Assembly (NCBI GenBank): GCA_900466575.1
Contig: UBMP01000025.1
Coordinates: forward strand, 119,953-183,952
Origin: Hyphomicrobiales bacterium
GTDB taxonomy: Bacteria; Pseudomonadota; Alphaproteobacteria; Rhizobiales; Rhizobiaceae
Reading direction: 5' to 3'
DNA: 64,000 bases
Part shown: positions 9,396-18,833 of the stretch, piece after piece
How positions within the stretch are numbered: position 1 is the stretch's first letter
Layout of the letters: every line of letters starts with the position of its first letter
Notes under the pieces: model-generated
What the model was told of the DNA's origin: nothing
The model's database searches: none
Seen by the model: the letters and a program-made list of their open reading frames with translations, nothing else
Made by a program: the position numbers and the translations under genes

Positions 9396-9914
9396 ATGAA
9401 AATCCTCGTCAACGCGTTGCTTCTCGCAGGCGCTGTCGCGCTGTCGACCACCGCGGCAGGCTCCAACGCATTCGCTCTGGACAAGCCAGCAGGAGAGCCC
9501 GTTCTCACCATCAGCGGCCACATCACTCAGGCGAATGCCGACAAATCGGCGACATTCGACCTGGCCATGCTGGAAAAGCTCGACGGTCGCAAGGCGACGA
9601 TGGAAACGCCGTGGACGACGGGGCAGACCGAATTCTCCGGCCCCTATCTTCGCGCCGTTCTTGCCGCTGCCGGTGCAAGCGGCAGAAAGCTCATCGTCAA
9701 GGCTCTCAACGACTATGCCTCGGAAATACCGTTCGATGATGCCGAAAAGCTCGACACGATCCTGGCCGTGCGCATGAACGGCGCGGAAATGTCGGTGCGA
9801 GAAAAGGGCCCCGTCTTCCTCATCTACCCCTTCGACAAGGACCGTTCGCTCTACAACGAGAAATATTTCTCGCGCTCCGTCTGGCAGATCAAGGAAATCG
9901 AGGTCGTCGAGTGA
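9396..9914 (+). CDS. PruR-like periplasmic SUOX-fold (pterin-binding-type) protein
   Basis: Exported protein of 172 aa with a clear signal peptide (residues 1 to about 28, ending NAFA|LDKP). The mature part matches the small sulfite-oxidase/molybdopterin-fold family, with METPWTTG, an F-SGP--L-AVL-AAGA stretch, ALNDYASEIPFDD, MSVREKGPVFLIYPFD and a terminal WQIKEIEVV. It lacks the rest of a molybdoenzyme, so enzymatic activity is unlikely. In Agrobacterium the related PruR binds a reduced pterin and controls the neighbouring membrane signalling protein DcpA. Here the next gene, overlapping by 4 bp, is a membrane histidine kinase, so this protein is probably its periplasmic ligand-binding partner. 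The pterin role is inferred from the family. Confidence 0.8.
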   Translation: MKILVNALLLAGAVALSTTAAGSNAFALDKPAGEPVLTISGHITQANADKSATFDLAMLEKLDGRKATMETPWTTGQTEFSGPYLRAVLAAAGASGRKLIVKALNDYASEIPFDDAEKLDTILAVRMNGAEMSVREKGPVFLIYPFDKDRSLYNEKYFSRSVWQIKEIEVVE

Positions 9915-12127
9915 GTGCAGGCGGGGATCCGATCAGCGACGTTCTCCAGCGCGCAAGCCTGCGGGCGGCCGTGCTCCAGGTATTTTCCGTCATCCTGCTG
10001 ATCATCCTCATCTTTCTCTATATGGACATGTCGGACCGGCAGGCCTCGCTGCAAAACAGCATTCGCGAGAACGCCATGTGGGCGGCTTTCCAGCTCGATC
10101 GCGAGGCGCATGATCTGGAAACCGACACGCGCCTTGCACTGGCTGGGCCGATCATGGAGCCGGGGCAGCTCAAGTCACTTTCGCGCCGCTACGACATTGT
10201 CTATTCGCGCAATGATCTCCTGAGCCAGGGACACTTCCAGGGATTTTTCGTGCAGAGCGGCGATCTGAGCGCCGCCAGCATAGCCATCAACCAGATCGTC
10301 AAGTCGCTTGATCGTTTCTTTACCGGGCTGGAAACATCCGCCGATGCTCGGGCGCGCCTCACCACGGCGCTTCCGGCGCTGAACGCCCTGCGTGACGAGA
10401 CCACCAAGCTGGTGTTGACCTCCAACACCGAGATTTCGGACAATCGCGCGGAAGCCCGCGACGCCCTCATCCACTTGCAGAAGACCTCCGGCGTTTACGT
10501 CATTCTGCTGACCCTGTCGGTGGGTTTCCTGATCTTCACGCTGAGGCGGCAGCTCAAGGCCGTGCGCCAGGCGGGCCTCGGATTCAAGGCGATGGCGAAC
10601 GATCTCGCTTCGGCCTATAATGCTGCAGATGCCGGCAACAGGGCCAAGTCGCAGTTCCTGGCCACGATGGGTCATGAGATCCGCACGCCGCTGAACGCGA
10701 TCCTCGGCACGGCAGAGCTGCTTCAGCTTTCCGACATCCCGGATGATGTGCGCGACAATGTCCAGACCATCCGCACCTCGGGCGAGGCACTGCTGGAAGT
10801 GCTGAACGAAATCCTCGACTATTCCAAGATCGAATACGGCAAGCTGGAAATCGAGATACGACCGGTCAATCTCACCGACCTGTGCAGATCCGTCATGAAT
10901 ATCATGGCAAGCCGGGCGAAGGAGCGCGGCAATGTGCTGGTGCTCGACATGCCGGACCGTCTGCAGAACCCCTGGATCAAGAGCGACCCTACGCGCCTGC
11001 GCCAGATCATTCTCAATCTCGTCAGCAACGCCACCAAGTTCACCAGCAACGGCACGGTCACTCTGCGCCTGCGCGAATTCTCCGGCCCGAACGGCCGGCA
11101 TTTCCTGCGCATCGAGGTTCAGGATACGGGTATCGGCATCGATCAGGAAGGTTGCAAGAAGCTGTTCAAGCCCTTTTCACAGGTGGACGCTTCGATCAGC
11201 CGACGCTTCGGCGGCACGGGTCTTGGCCTGACGATCAGCAAGGAAATTGCGGAACGCCTGGCCGGTCGGATCGGCGTGGAAAGCGAAATCGGCAAAGGCA
11301 GCACGTTCTGGCTCGAGATGCGGGTCGAAGCAACCGAAGCCCCGGAAATTGCACCGCCGAGCGAACGACCGACTGGGCTCGCGCCGCTCGGACAGCTGAA
11401 GGTTCTGCTGGTCGAGGACAACAAGGTCAACCAGCAGCTGGCGCTTCGCTTCCTGGAGCGTCTTGGGCAGAAGGCGGATCTCGCCGCGAATGGCGCTGAA
11501 GCCGTGGAGGCCGCGGCCGACACGTCTTATGACCTGATCCTGATGGACATGCAGATGCCGGTCATGAGCGGTATCGAAGCCGCGCGGGCCATCCGCAACG
11601 GCCATGGACCCAGCAGCGCTGCGCCCATTATCGCGATGACAGCCAGCGCCTCGGACGAGGACCGCGAGGCTTGCCATGAGGCCGGCATGGACGGGTTTGA
11701 GCCGAAGCCTATTACGCTCAAGCGCCTGCACGGCGTCCTCGCAAGTGTCGCCCAGCGTTCTGATGATGCCCCTGTCCCCGAGGTTCTGCCGAACCGGAAC
11801 GGGTTGCCGCAGATCGAAGACGGGATCGATCCCGCTCGCAAGACGGAGCTGATCGATGTGCTCGGCAAAGAGATTTTCGAAGAGCTGGTCGTCTCCTTCT
11901 TCACGGACGCGGAGACGCTCATGCGCGAATACCGCCAGGCGCGCGCGGCCGGGAACCTGCAGGAGGCCGACAAGGCGCTCCACACGCTGAAGGGTGCCGC
12001 CGCCAATGTCGGCTTCAAGGCGGTCGCAGAGATCGCGCAGGCCATCAGAGAGACGCCGGACATCAATGACCACACAGACCGGCTCGCAGCGCTCCTGGCG
12101 AGCTACACGAACAACAAAGCCGCATAA
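9911..12127 (+). CDS. hybrid sensor histidine kinase with receiver and HPt domains
   Basis: Membrane kinase of 738 aa that starts with GTG and overlaps the PruR-like gene by 4 bp. Order: TM1 about 14-37, periplasmic domain about 38-190, TM2 about 192-212, HisKA with phospho-His in FLATMGHEIRTPLNAIL, HATPase with N-box NLVSNATKF, DTGIGID and GGTGLGLTIS, receiver with Asp in LILMDMQMPVMSG, and a C-terminal HPt with ALHTLKGAAANVGF. The architecture is that of a multistep phosphorelay. The periplasmic domain shows no PAS or Cache motif I recognise, so sensing probably depends on the co-encoded PruR-like protein. The downstream regulator begins 11 bp after the stop. Confidence 0.92.
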   Translation: MSAGGDPISDVLQRASLRAAVLQVFSVILLIILIFLYMDMSDRQASLQNSIRENAMWAAFQLDREAHDLETDTRLALAGPIMEPGQLKSLSRRYDIVYSRNDLLSQGHFQGFFVQSGDLSAASIAINQIVKSLDRFFTGLETSADARARLTTALPALNALRDETTKLVLTSNTEISDNRAEARDALIHLQKTSGVYVILLTLSVGFLIFTLRRQLKAVRQAGLGFKAMANDLASAYNAADAGNRAKSQFLATMGHEIRTPLNAILGTAELLQLSDIPDDVRDNVQTIRTSGEALLEVLNEILDYSKIEYGKLEIEIRPVNLTDLCRSVMNIMASRAKERGNVLVLDMPDRLQNPWIKSDPTRLRQIILNLVSNATKFTSNGTVTLRLREFSGPNGRHFLRIEVQDTGIGIDQEGCKKLFKPFSQVDASISRRFGGTGLGLTISKEIAERLAGRIGVESEIGKGSTFWLEMRVEATEAPEIAPPSERPTGLAPLGQLKVLLVEDNKVNQQLALRFLERLGQKADLAANGAEAVEAAADTSYDLILMDMQMPVMSGIEAARAIRNGHGPSSAAPIIAMTASASDEDREACHEAGMDGFEPKPITLKRLHGVLASVAQRSDDAPVPEVLPNRNGLPQIEDGIDPARKTELIDVLGKEIFEELVVSFFTDAETLMREYRQARAAGNLQEADKALHTLKGAAANVGFKAVAEIAQAIRETPDINDHTDRLAALLASYTNNKAA

Positions 12128-12138
12128 GCGAGGCCCAC

Positions 12139-13167
12139 ATGAAAATCCTGATCGTGGATGACAACAATACCAATCTCCGCCTTCTCACCGGAATGGTGCA
12201 GAAGCTGCGCGACTGTTCGCCGATTCCGTTCTCCTCGCCCGCCGATGCCTTGGCCGCGATGCCGGACCTGGAATTCGATGTCGCAATCCTCGACTACATG
12301 ATGCCGGTTTATAACGGCGTCGAATTCCTGACCGAGATGCTGCATTTCGAGAAATACAGCGGCGTGCCGGTCATTTTCGTCACTGCCGATCATGAGATGA
12401 CCACGCGCATGGACGCTCTGAACGCGGGCGCCATCGACTTCCTGACCAAGCCCGTCGATTTCCAGGAGTTCAAGGCGCGCGTGCAGAACATAGCGGCGCT
12501 TGCCGAGGCGCGGAGACGCCACGCCGAAAGCCTGCAGGACGGGCCTGACCGCAGCGCGTCCGCCTTGCGCGAACAGGAATGCGAGATCATCCAACGCATC
12601 ACGCTCGCCGCCGGCTACAAGGATCCCCAGGCAGCCCAGCAGCGCATGCGGGTCGCCGCCTATTCCGAGGCGATTGCGCGAGCCGCCGGTTTGCCGGAGA
12701 CCTTCTGCCGCGATATCCGGATCGCGGCCCCCCTCTTCGACAACACCACCGCACTGGCCTCCGACACGTCTCTGCTGAAGCGCGGCAAGATGACGGAAGC
12801 GGATTTTCGCCGGCGGACCAATGCGGGCGAGACCAGCGAAGCATCATCCTCCCTGCTGCAGCTTGCCGCGGAAATCGGCCGCACCTATCGCGAACGCTTC
12901 GACGGCCAGGGCTATCCCAACCGTCTGAAGGGGACGGCCATCCCGCAGGCCGGGCGGATCGTTGCAATTGCCTCGAGTTTCGACGCGCTGATTTCGGAGC
13001 GCCAGTTCAAGCAGGCATGGCCCTTCGAAAAGGCTGCCGACTACATTCACGGCAAGGCGAACAGCCATTTCGATCCCGCGCTGATTGGGGCTTTCCAGGC
13101 GGCGCTTGACGACATCCGGACGATCGCCTTTGCCGACACCGTGCCGATGGGCTTCGAGGCAGCCTGA
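12139..13167 (+). CDS. response regulator with degenerate HD-GYP output domain
   Basis: A 342-aa protein. The N-terminal receiver is intact (MKILIVDDNNTN, phospho-Asp in VAILDYMMPVYNG, ITVTAD-like FVTADHE, Lys in FLTKPVDF). The C-terminal half aligns with HD-GYP phosphodiesterases and keeps the GYP loop (RFDGQGYPNRLKGTAIPQAGRIVAIASSFDAL), but the metal ligands are gone: the HD pair is FD (PLFDNTTAL), the following GK-type block is missing, and the HHE before the GYP loop reads YRE. It is therefore probably catalytically dead and may act by protein binding or c-di-GMP sensing. It is the likely output of the upstream kinase. Confidence 0.85.
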   Translation: MKILIVDDNNTNLRLLTGMVQKLRDCSPIPFSSPADALAAMPDLEFDVAILDYMMPVYNGVEFLTEMLHFEKYSGVPVIFVTADHEMTTRMDALNAGAIDFLTKPVDFQEFKARVQNIAALAEARRRHAESLQDGPDRSASALREQECEIIQRITLAAGYKDPQAAQQRMRVAAYSEAIARAAGLPETFCRDIRIAAPLFDNTTALASDTSLLKRGKMTEADFRRRTNAGETSEASSSLLQLAAEIGRTYRERFDGQGYPNRLKGTAIPQAGRIVAIASSFDALISERQFKQAWPFEKAADYIHGKANSHFDPALIGAFQAALDDIRTIAFADTVPMGFEAA

Positions 13168-13236
13168 GCCTTCGATTGAACCGGCCGCGCCGGAATGCTA
13201 TCAGCCCCTTCCAGGCTGGAAGCAAGAGGACGCGTC

Positions 13237-14277
13237 ATGACGAAAATCACCATCCGCAGGCCCGACGACTGGCATCTGCATCTTCGTGACGGGGCGATGC
13301 TGGAAGGTATTCTTCCGGAAACGACGCGGCATTTCGCCCGCGCCATCATCATGCCGAACCTCGTGCCGCCGGTGGCGACCGTCGCCGACGCGACCGCCTA
13401 TCGCGAGCGGATTGTTGCGGCGATCCCGAAGGGCGACACGTTCGAGCCGCTGATGACGCTCTATCTCACGGAAGCCACGCAGGCCGATGACGTGGCGCGC
13501 GGCAAGGCGGAAGGGCTCATCCATGCGGTCAAGCTTTATCCGGCCGGTGCCACGACCAACTCCCATGGCGGTGTGCGCAATCTCGACAAGGTCATGCCGG
13601 TTCTGGAGCGCATGGCCGAGATCGGGCTTCCGCTCTGTGTTCATGGCGAGGTGACGACGCCGGAGGTCGATATCTTCGACCGCGAGGCCGTGTTCATCGA
13701 GACTGTTCTCGACCCGCTGCGCAAGCGGCTACCGGACCTGAAGGTGACGATGGAGCATGTCACCACGGCGGACGGGATCAACTATATCCGCAGCGCGGAC
13801 AAGAACCTTGCCGGTTCGATCACCACCCACCACCTGATCATCAACCGCAATGCCATTCTCGTCGGCGGCATCAAGCCGCACTATTACTGCCTGCCGGTCG
13901 CCAAGCGCGAGAGCCATCGCGTGGCGCTGGTGGAGGCCGCGACCTCGGGTGACCGCCGCTTCTTCCTCGGCACTGATTCAGCGCCGCATGCGGACCCGCT
14001 GAAGGAATGCGCCTGCGGCTGCGCCGGCTGCTTCACCGCCACCAATACGATGAGCTGCCTGGCGCACGTCTTCGAAAATGCCGGGGCGCTGGACAGGCTC
14101 GAAGCCTTCGCGTCGCTGAACGGTCCCGCCTGGTACGGACTGCCGACCAACGAGGAAACGATCACGCTGGTGAAGCGCGATGCGCCGGTGACCTATCCGG
14201 CCAAGATCGAAACGGGCGCAGGCCCCGTGACGGTCTTCGACCCGATGTTCCCGTTGCATTGGGCCGTCGCGGACTGA
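13237..14277 (+). CDS. pyrC: dihydroorotase
   Basis: Cytosolic zinc amidohydrolase (346 aa, standard class II length) that cyclises carbamoyl-aspartate to dihydroorotate in pyrimidine synthesis. It has the HxH metal pair in [12 protein letters not shown], the carboxylated lysine in [13 protein letters not shown], later histidines in VHGEV and MEHVTT, and the metal aspartate in [11 protein letters not shown] 13237 follows AGAGGA; the in-frame upstream ATG at 13195 has no support. Monocistronic, ending in the terminator at 14291. Confidence 0.96.
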   Translation: MTKITIRRPDDWHLHLRDGAMLEGILPETTRHFARAIIMPNLVPPVATVADATAYRERIVAAIPKGDTFEPLMTLYLTEATQADDVARGKAEGLIHAVKLYPAGATTNSHGGVRNLDKVMPVLERMAEIGLPLCVHGEVTTPEVDIFDREAVFIETVLDPLRKRLPDLKVTMEHVTTADGINYIRSADKNLAGSITTHHLIINRNAILVGGIKPHYYCLPVAKRESHRVALVEAATSGDRRFFLGTDSAPHADPLKECACGCAGCFTATNTMSCLAHVFENAGALDRLEAFASLNGPAWYGLPTNEETITLVKRDAPVTYPAKIETGAGPVTVFDPMFPLHWAVAD

Positions 14278-14290
14278 CACCCCCAGACAC

Positions 14291-14328
14291 AAAAAGGCCG
14301 GACCTCTTTCGAGGCCCGGCCTTTTTCT
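14291..14328. terminator. bidirectional Rho-independent terminator between pyrC and cytochrome c gene
   Basis: Stem AAAAAGGCCGG-A-CCTC / GAGG-C-CCGGCCTTTTT with a TTTC loop and one internal mismatch. A-rich and T-rich tracts lie on both sides, so it can serve pyrC (+) and the convergent cytochrome gene (-). Confidence 0.9.
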
Positions 14329-14346
14329 TGACTTGAGAAAACTGGC

Positions 14347-15015
14347 TTACTTGGAAGGCTCTGCCGGCTTCGCCGCATCCGCAGGCTTGGCCGCATCCGC
14401 AGGCTTGGCTGCATCCGCAGGCTTGGCGGCATCCGCAGCAGGAGCAGCTGCAGGGGCTGCATCTGCCGCCGGGAACGGAACCTTCGTATCGGCCAGCGTC
14501 TGAAGATAGGCGAGAAGATCGCCACGGTCTTCTTCCTTCGGAAGACCGGCAAAGCCCATGGCCGTGCCCTTCACGTAATCCTTCGGCTTCTTCAGGAAGT
14601 GGTAGAGGTGGTCATAGGTCCACTTCTCCGAACCACCCTTGGAGAATTCCTTCATGCCGGCCGAGTAGGAAAAACCTTCGTGGCTGGCGACCGGGCGGTC
14701 AACCACGCCCCACAGATCGGGACCGACCTTGTTCGGTCCCCCCTTCTCTCCGCTATGACAGGCTTCGCATTTCTTGAAGATGGCGGCGCCCTTGGTCGCA
14801 TCGGCCTTGGCAAGCACGACGCCGACGGGCGTATCGGCCTTAGCAGCGTCACCGGCCCCGCCAGCGGCAGCTTCGCCTTCGGCGGCTGCGATCGCGTAGC
14901 CGGGCTTCTCGGGCGATTCCGACTTGAAGATGCCTTCCGACAGGATCGACACCGACATCAGAACGAACACGGTCCCCAAAAGAGCACCTACGCCCATGTT
15001 CACATGTGAATTCAT
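14347..15015 (-). CDS. cycM: membrane-anchored c-type cytochrome (CycM-like)
   Basis: A 222-aa class I cytochrome c. An uncleaved N-terminal helix (about residues 8-30) anchors it in the inner membrane with the heme domain in the periplasm. Heme attachment site is CEACH, and the Met ligand is probably in [11 protein letters not shown]. It likely carries electrons between the bc1 complex and cytochrome oxidase. After the heme domain the protein has an Ala/Pro/Lys/Asp-rich tail made of four near-identical units, from the 18-bp tandem repeats at 14366-14437. Divergent from kdsB. Confidence 0.92.
   Translation of the reverse strand: MNSHVNMGVGALLGTVFVLMSVSILSEGIFKSESPEKPGYAIAAAEGEAAAGGAGDAAKADTPVGVVLAKADATKGAAIFKKCEACHSGEKGGPNKVGPDLWGVVDRPVASHEGFSYSAGMKEFSKGGSEKWTYDHLYHFLKKPKDYVKGTAMGFAGLPKEEDRGDLLAYLQTLADTKVPFPAADAAPAAAPAADAAKPADAAKPADAAKPADAAKPAEPSK
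14366..14437. repeat. four tandem 18-bp repeats coding the cytochrome C-terminal tail
   Basis: Four units of GGCTTNGCNGCATCCGCA (14366, 14384, 14402, 14420) that differ only at one or two positions. On the minus strand each encodes a six-residue Ala-Asp-Ala-Ala-Lys-Pro unit. The high identity suggests recent slippage expansion. Confidence 0.9.
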
Positions 15016-15173
15016 CTGCTAACGCTCCCCTTAGCGATGTCCGGGTGATCAGTGCCGGCGCATCTTGAAATCGGGCGGAACGTATGTCTTTTAGCGCGCA
15101 AGCGCAACAGTTCTTGTTCCTCCCAGACTGAGACGTTTTGCCACTTTTCACATGCGAAATGAAGGCCCCCTTG

Positions 15174-15929
15174 ATGCAGATCAACCATTTTGATCAGTCG
15201 CTGGTCCTGATCCCCGCCCGCATGGCCTCGACGCGCCTGCCCGGCAAGCCGATGGCCGACATTTGCGGCGCGCCCATGATCGTGCAGGTCATACGTCGCG
15301 CCGTGGAGGCCAATGTCGGCCGCGTGGTCGCCGCCGTCGACCATCAGGAAACCTTCGACGCGGTCACGGCCGCCGGCTTCGAGGCGGTCATGACACGAGA
15401 GGACCACCAGTCCGGCTCGGACCGCATCTTCGAGGCACTGGAGAAATCCGATCCGCAAGCGCGCGCCCGCTATGTCATCAACGTGCAGGGCGACCTGCCG
15501 ACCATCGAGCCGGAAACGGTGCGCGCAGCGCTTGCGCCGCTCGAGAACGACGCCGTCGATATCGCCACGCTGACGGTGGAGATCACGGAAGAAGACGAGA
15601 AGACCGCCCCGAGCGTCGTCAAGGTGATCGGCTCGCCTGTTTCCGCGACACGTCTTCGCGCGCTCTATTTCACCCGCGCCACTGCGCCCTGGGGCGACGG
15701 ACCGCTCTACCACCATATCGGCCTTTACGCCTATCGCCGCGAATCGCTGAAGCGGTTCGTTTCGCTGACGCCATCGGTCCTTGAAATGCGCGAAAAGCTC
15801 GAACAGCTGCGCGCGCTCGAAGCCGGCATGCGGATCGATGCCGAAATCGTCCAGGCCGTTCCACTTGGCGTCGACACGCCAGCCGATCTTGAAAAGGCGC
15901 GCCGCGTTTTGGCCGCGCGCATGAAGTGA
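15174..15929 (+). CDS. kdsB: 3-deoxy-manno-octulosonate cytidylyltransferase
   Basis: Activates Kdo to CMP-Kdo for lipopolysaccharide inner-core synthesis; cytosolic, 251 aa from the chosen start. The nucleotide-binding N-terminus [21 protein letters not shown] and the metal/substrate block [13 protein letters not shown] are diagnostic, with a second domain [25 protein letters not shown] 15174 has AAGG 8 bases upstream; ATG 15159 and 15138 are less likely. pheA follows after 10 bp, so the two are probably co-transcribed. Confidence 0.95.
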   Translation: MQINHFDQSLVLIPARMASTRLPGKPMADICGAPMIVQVIRRAVEANVGRVVAAVDHQETFDAVTAAGFEAVMTREDHQSGSDRIFEALEKSDPQARARYVINVQGDLPTIEPETVRAALAPLENDAVDIATLTVEITEEDEKTAPSVVKVIGSPVSATRLRALYFTRATAPWGDGPLYHHIGLYAYRRESLKRFVSLTPSVLEMREKLEQLRALEAGMRIDAEIVQAVPLGVDTPADLEKARRVLAARMK

Positions 15930-15939
15930 GCACAAGACC

Positions 15940-16794
15940 ATGATCGCAAGAACCAACCGCATTTCCTTCCAGGGCGACTTCGGCGCCAATTCCGACATGG
16001 CGGCCCGCGACATGTTTCCCGACATGTCGCCCCTGCCCTGCCAGACGTTCGAAGATGCGTTCAACGCGGTGGAAAGCGGCGATGCGGATCTCGCGATGAT
16101 CCCGATCGAGAACACGCTGGCCGGCCGCGTTGCCGACATCCACTATCTGATGCCGCAGTCGCGGCTTTACATCGTCGGCGAATATTTCATGCCGATCCGC
16201 TTCCAGCTGATGGTCCTGCCGGGTGTGGCAAAGAGCGAGATCAAGACGGTGCACAGCCATATCCATGCGCTCGGCCAATGCCGCAAGATCGTGCGCTCCA
16301 ACGGCTGGAAGGCCGTGGTGGCCGGCGACACGGCCGGTGCTGCCAAGCTGGTCTCGGAGACCGGCGACCGCTCGATGGCGGCGCTCGCGCCGCGTCTCGC
16401 TGCGGATCTCTACGGTCTGGAAATCCTGGAAGAGAATGTCGAGGATTCAGACAACAACATCACGCGCTTCGTCGTGCTCTCGCCGAACGAGACGCATGCC
16501 AAGCGCGAAAGCACCGACGAAACCATCATCACCACCTTCGTCTTCAATGTCCGCAACATTCCGGCAGCGCTCTACAAGGCGCTCGGCGGCTTTGCGACCA
16601 ACGGCATCAACATGACGAAACTGGAAAGCTACCAGATCGGCGGCAAGTTTGTCGCCACGCAGTTCTTCGCCGATATCGAGGGCCATCCGGACGATGAGAA
16701 CGTCACGCGCGCGCTGGACGAGCTGAAGTTCTTCTCGGAAAAAGTCCGCATCCTGGGCGTCTACAAGGCCCACCCCATGCGCAAACAGTTCTGA
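15940..16794 (+). CDS. pheA: prephenate dehydratase
   Basis: Converts prephenate to phenylpyruvate in phenylalanine synthesis. 284 aa, monofunctional (no chorismate mutase domain). The catalytic domain begins ISFQGDFGANSDMAA and ends with the signature NNITRFVVLS (catalytic Thr). The C-terminal ACT domain (from about residue 195, TTFVFNVRNIPAALYKAL ... LESYQIGG) gives phenylalanine feedback control; the usual ESRP is replaced by ESYQ, as in many rhizobial enzymes. It lies 10 bp behind kdsB. Confidence 0.95.
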   Translation: MIARTNRISFQGDFGANSDMAARDMFPDMSPLPCQTFEDAFNAVESGDADLAMIPIENTLAGRVADIHYLMPQSRLYIVGEYFMPIRFQLMVLPGVAKSEIKTVHSHIHALGQCRKIVRSNGWKAVVAGDTAGAAKLVSETGDRSMAALAPRLAADLYGLEILEENVEDSDNNITRFVVLSPNETHAKRESTDETIITTFVFNVRNIPAALYKALGGFATNGINMTKLESYQIGGKFVATQFFADIEGHPDDENVTRALDELKFFSEKVRILGVYKAHPMRKQF

Positions 16795-16809
16795 TCCGGT
16801 ACGAACACG

Positions 16810-18660
16810 TCAGCGCACGAGGCGATAGACCTTCAGGTTTGTCGCCTCGGCCGGCGTGATATCCTTCAGGAAGGCCGGCGGGCGGTCCTTCATCAGCGCG
16901 GCGGCGAAACCGTCGGGCGCGCGGCTTGCCATTTCCCGCATTTCGCCATCGCCCGGACAGAAGACGACATAGTCGGCGCCCGCATTGCCAAGGATCGCTT
17001 CGGCCTTTTCAGGTTCGGCAAGCCCGGCATGAAGCACGACAAGCATTCCCTCCGGATCTCGATGATACGGCGCGGCCAGCACGCTGTGACCGGTGAAGCG
17101 CAGGATCGGAGAACCCATGTTGGAGGGGGCCGCGATCATGCCCTTCGGCAAACGGTTCAGCATGTCCAGATTGGCTTCCTTGACGCAAGTCGAAACCCTG
17201 TTGCCGGCCGCGGCCGCCTTCGTTGCCTGTTCGCTGCCCGAGGCTTCCGTCGCCAGGAATCCGACGACGAACCAGAAGGACGGAATGCTGGCGAGCGTCA
17301 TGATGGCGAACGGCAGGCCGGCGGTAACCGATTCCGGATCGCGGCGGCTGATGGCATGGAGTTCCGCCACCAGAACCGACAGCGGCAGGATGGAAAGCAT
17401 CTGCGGGAAGGTTGCGCCGCGCACCTGCACGAGCGAAATGACCCAGGCCGCGCTCAACAGCACGAAAAGCACGAGATGGACGCCCATACGATCGCCCATC
17501 CTGACCCGCCAGCCGGAGACCACCATGGCGATGAAGCCGACGAAATAGAAGCCGCCGACGGTCGCCGGTGCGAGCTGGGCCTGGCGGAAGACCGATTGCG
17601 CCTCCGTCACCCTGTCGAGCCAGATCTCCTTGAGCAGAGGATCAAGACCGGCGAGCGGGTTCTGCAGGCATTGCGGCATGACGGTCAGCGCGAGGCCGGC
17701 GGCACCAACGCCGATGAAGGCAAGCATCGCAATCCGGACGGTCATGGGCGCGCGGCTCGCAAGGCTGGCGGCCACGAACAGGGCAACGCCGCCGTAGAGA
17801 GTGAGGACCAGAAAGCCAAAGGAGAGGTTGTCGCAGGTGACCGTCGTGTAAAGCGCGCGCGGCACGGTCGCAACATATGCAGCACCTGTCAGAAGCGCGA
17901 AGAAGAAGCCAAAGCTCCGGGCCGCCGCCGCATAGGGCTGGCCAAGGATAGCCCAGCGCAGGGCAATGATGATGGCGGCAACGCCGAGGAGCGGCGTGGT
18001 TTCCGCGCCAACGGCCAGCGCGATGGCCGCCGCAAAAGCCGCGAGCGCGTAGCTCGACGCCCGGTGCAGCGGATCGACAAGGGCTGCCGCAACGATCGCC
18101 ACCAGCGCCATCTGGACGTTGTGATGATCGATGCCGCCCGGTTCGAAGCGGTGAACCTGCAACAGGAAGAGCACGGTCATCGCCACAGCGGCAAACATGG
18201 CGCGCTCGCCTCCAATGCGGCGGGCGCCGAGGCCGATAAAGTAAAGAACCGGCAGGGAAAGCGAAACTGGCCAGACGAAGAGAGCGGTTGCCTCCGCCAT
18301 GCGCGGGGACAGGAAAAGCCCGAAGAAGGCGATGAGCGCCGCAATCGGCAAATCGACAAACCGTGACCAGTGCATCAACGTGCCGGGCGTCAAGCCGAGC
18401 CGATATTGCATCATGTCGAACCAGCCCTGGCCTCGCAGGAAATCCCGCACCTCGACGAGCCGCATGGCGTCGTCATTGTCCGGGCCGACATAGTCGGTGT
18501 AGCTCGTGGCAAGGTTGACGAGGTGGAACAGCACGATAACGGCGAAAGCGATCAGTACGGCGAGGCCGAGCCGGCTCCTGCCGGTGGCGACCGGGCCTGC
18601 CCGCTCGCTCCCTTTCACTGTCGATTGAGAGAGCGCGACGGTGGATTCGATACTGGCCAT
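16810..18660 (-). CDS. polytopic membrane protein, probable GT-C-type glycosyltransferase
   Basis: About 616 aa with some 11-12 hydrophobic helices and a soluble C-terminal domain of about 130 aa. After the first helix an acidic loop NDDAMRLVEVRDFLRG is followed by MHWSRFVDLP; an acidic pair in the first external loop is typical of GT-C enzymes that use polyprenyl-phosphate sugars. It is divergent from a GT2 polyprenyl-phosphate glycosyltransferase and GtrA gene, which supports transfer of a lipid-linked sugar to an envelope acceptor. ATG 18660 (MASIESTVALS) is preferred over 18696. Acceptor and sugar are unknown, and the GT-C call is inference. Confidence 0.6.
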   Translation of the reverse strand: MASIESTVALSQSTVKGSERAGPVATGRSRLGLAVLIAFAVIVLFHLVNLATSYTDYVGPDNDDAMRLVEVRDFLRGQGWFDMMQYRLGLTPGTLMHWSRFVDLPIAALIAFFGLFLSPRMAEATALFVWPVSLSLPVLYFIGLGARRIGGERAMFAAVAMTVLFLLQVHRFEPGGIDHHNVQMALVAIVAAALVDPLHRASSYALAAFAAAIALAVGAETTPLLGVAAIIIALRWAILGQPYAAAARSFGFFFALLTGAAYVATVPRALYTTVTCDNLSFGFLVLTLYGGVALFVAASLASRAPMTVRIAMLAFIGVGAAGLALTVMPQCLQNPLAGLDPLLKEIWLDRVTEAQSVFRQAQLAPATVGGFYFVGFIAMVVSGWRVRMGDRMGVHLVLFVLLSAAWVISLVQVRGATFPQMLSILPLSVLVAELHAISRRDPESVTAGLPFAIMTLASIPSFWFVVGFLATEASGSEQATKAAAAGNRVSTCVKEANLDMLNRLPKGMIAAPSNMGSPILRFTGHSVLAAPYHRDPEGMLVVLHAGLAEPEKAEAILGNAGADYVVFCPGDGEMREMASRAPDGFAAALMKDRPPAFLKDITPAEATNLKVYRLVR

Positions 18661-18833
18661 AACCGATCCCAGGATAAACGTGACCTTCCACGTCATGTCG
18701 GAAGGCGAACTTGCGGGGGTGGATAATTTCGAGGCGGAGACGCCCGGAATTCAAGCTAACTTAACCTTCTCAAGAAATAGTAAAGCGCAAGACAACGCGC
18801 GCCCCATCAGGCGCAAAGCGCAAGGAACGGGTC

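Noticed and set aside
8981..13167. PruR-like protein as a catalytic molybdoenzyme
   Set aside because: Too short, no cofactor cysteine region or partner subunits, and coupled to a sensor kinase.
17029..18366. 445-codon open frame opposite the membrane GT-C-like gene
   Set aside because: Highly charged Arg/Glu/His-rich product, the usual antisense image of a hydrophobic membrane protein.
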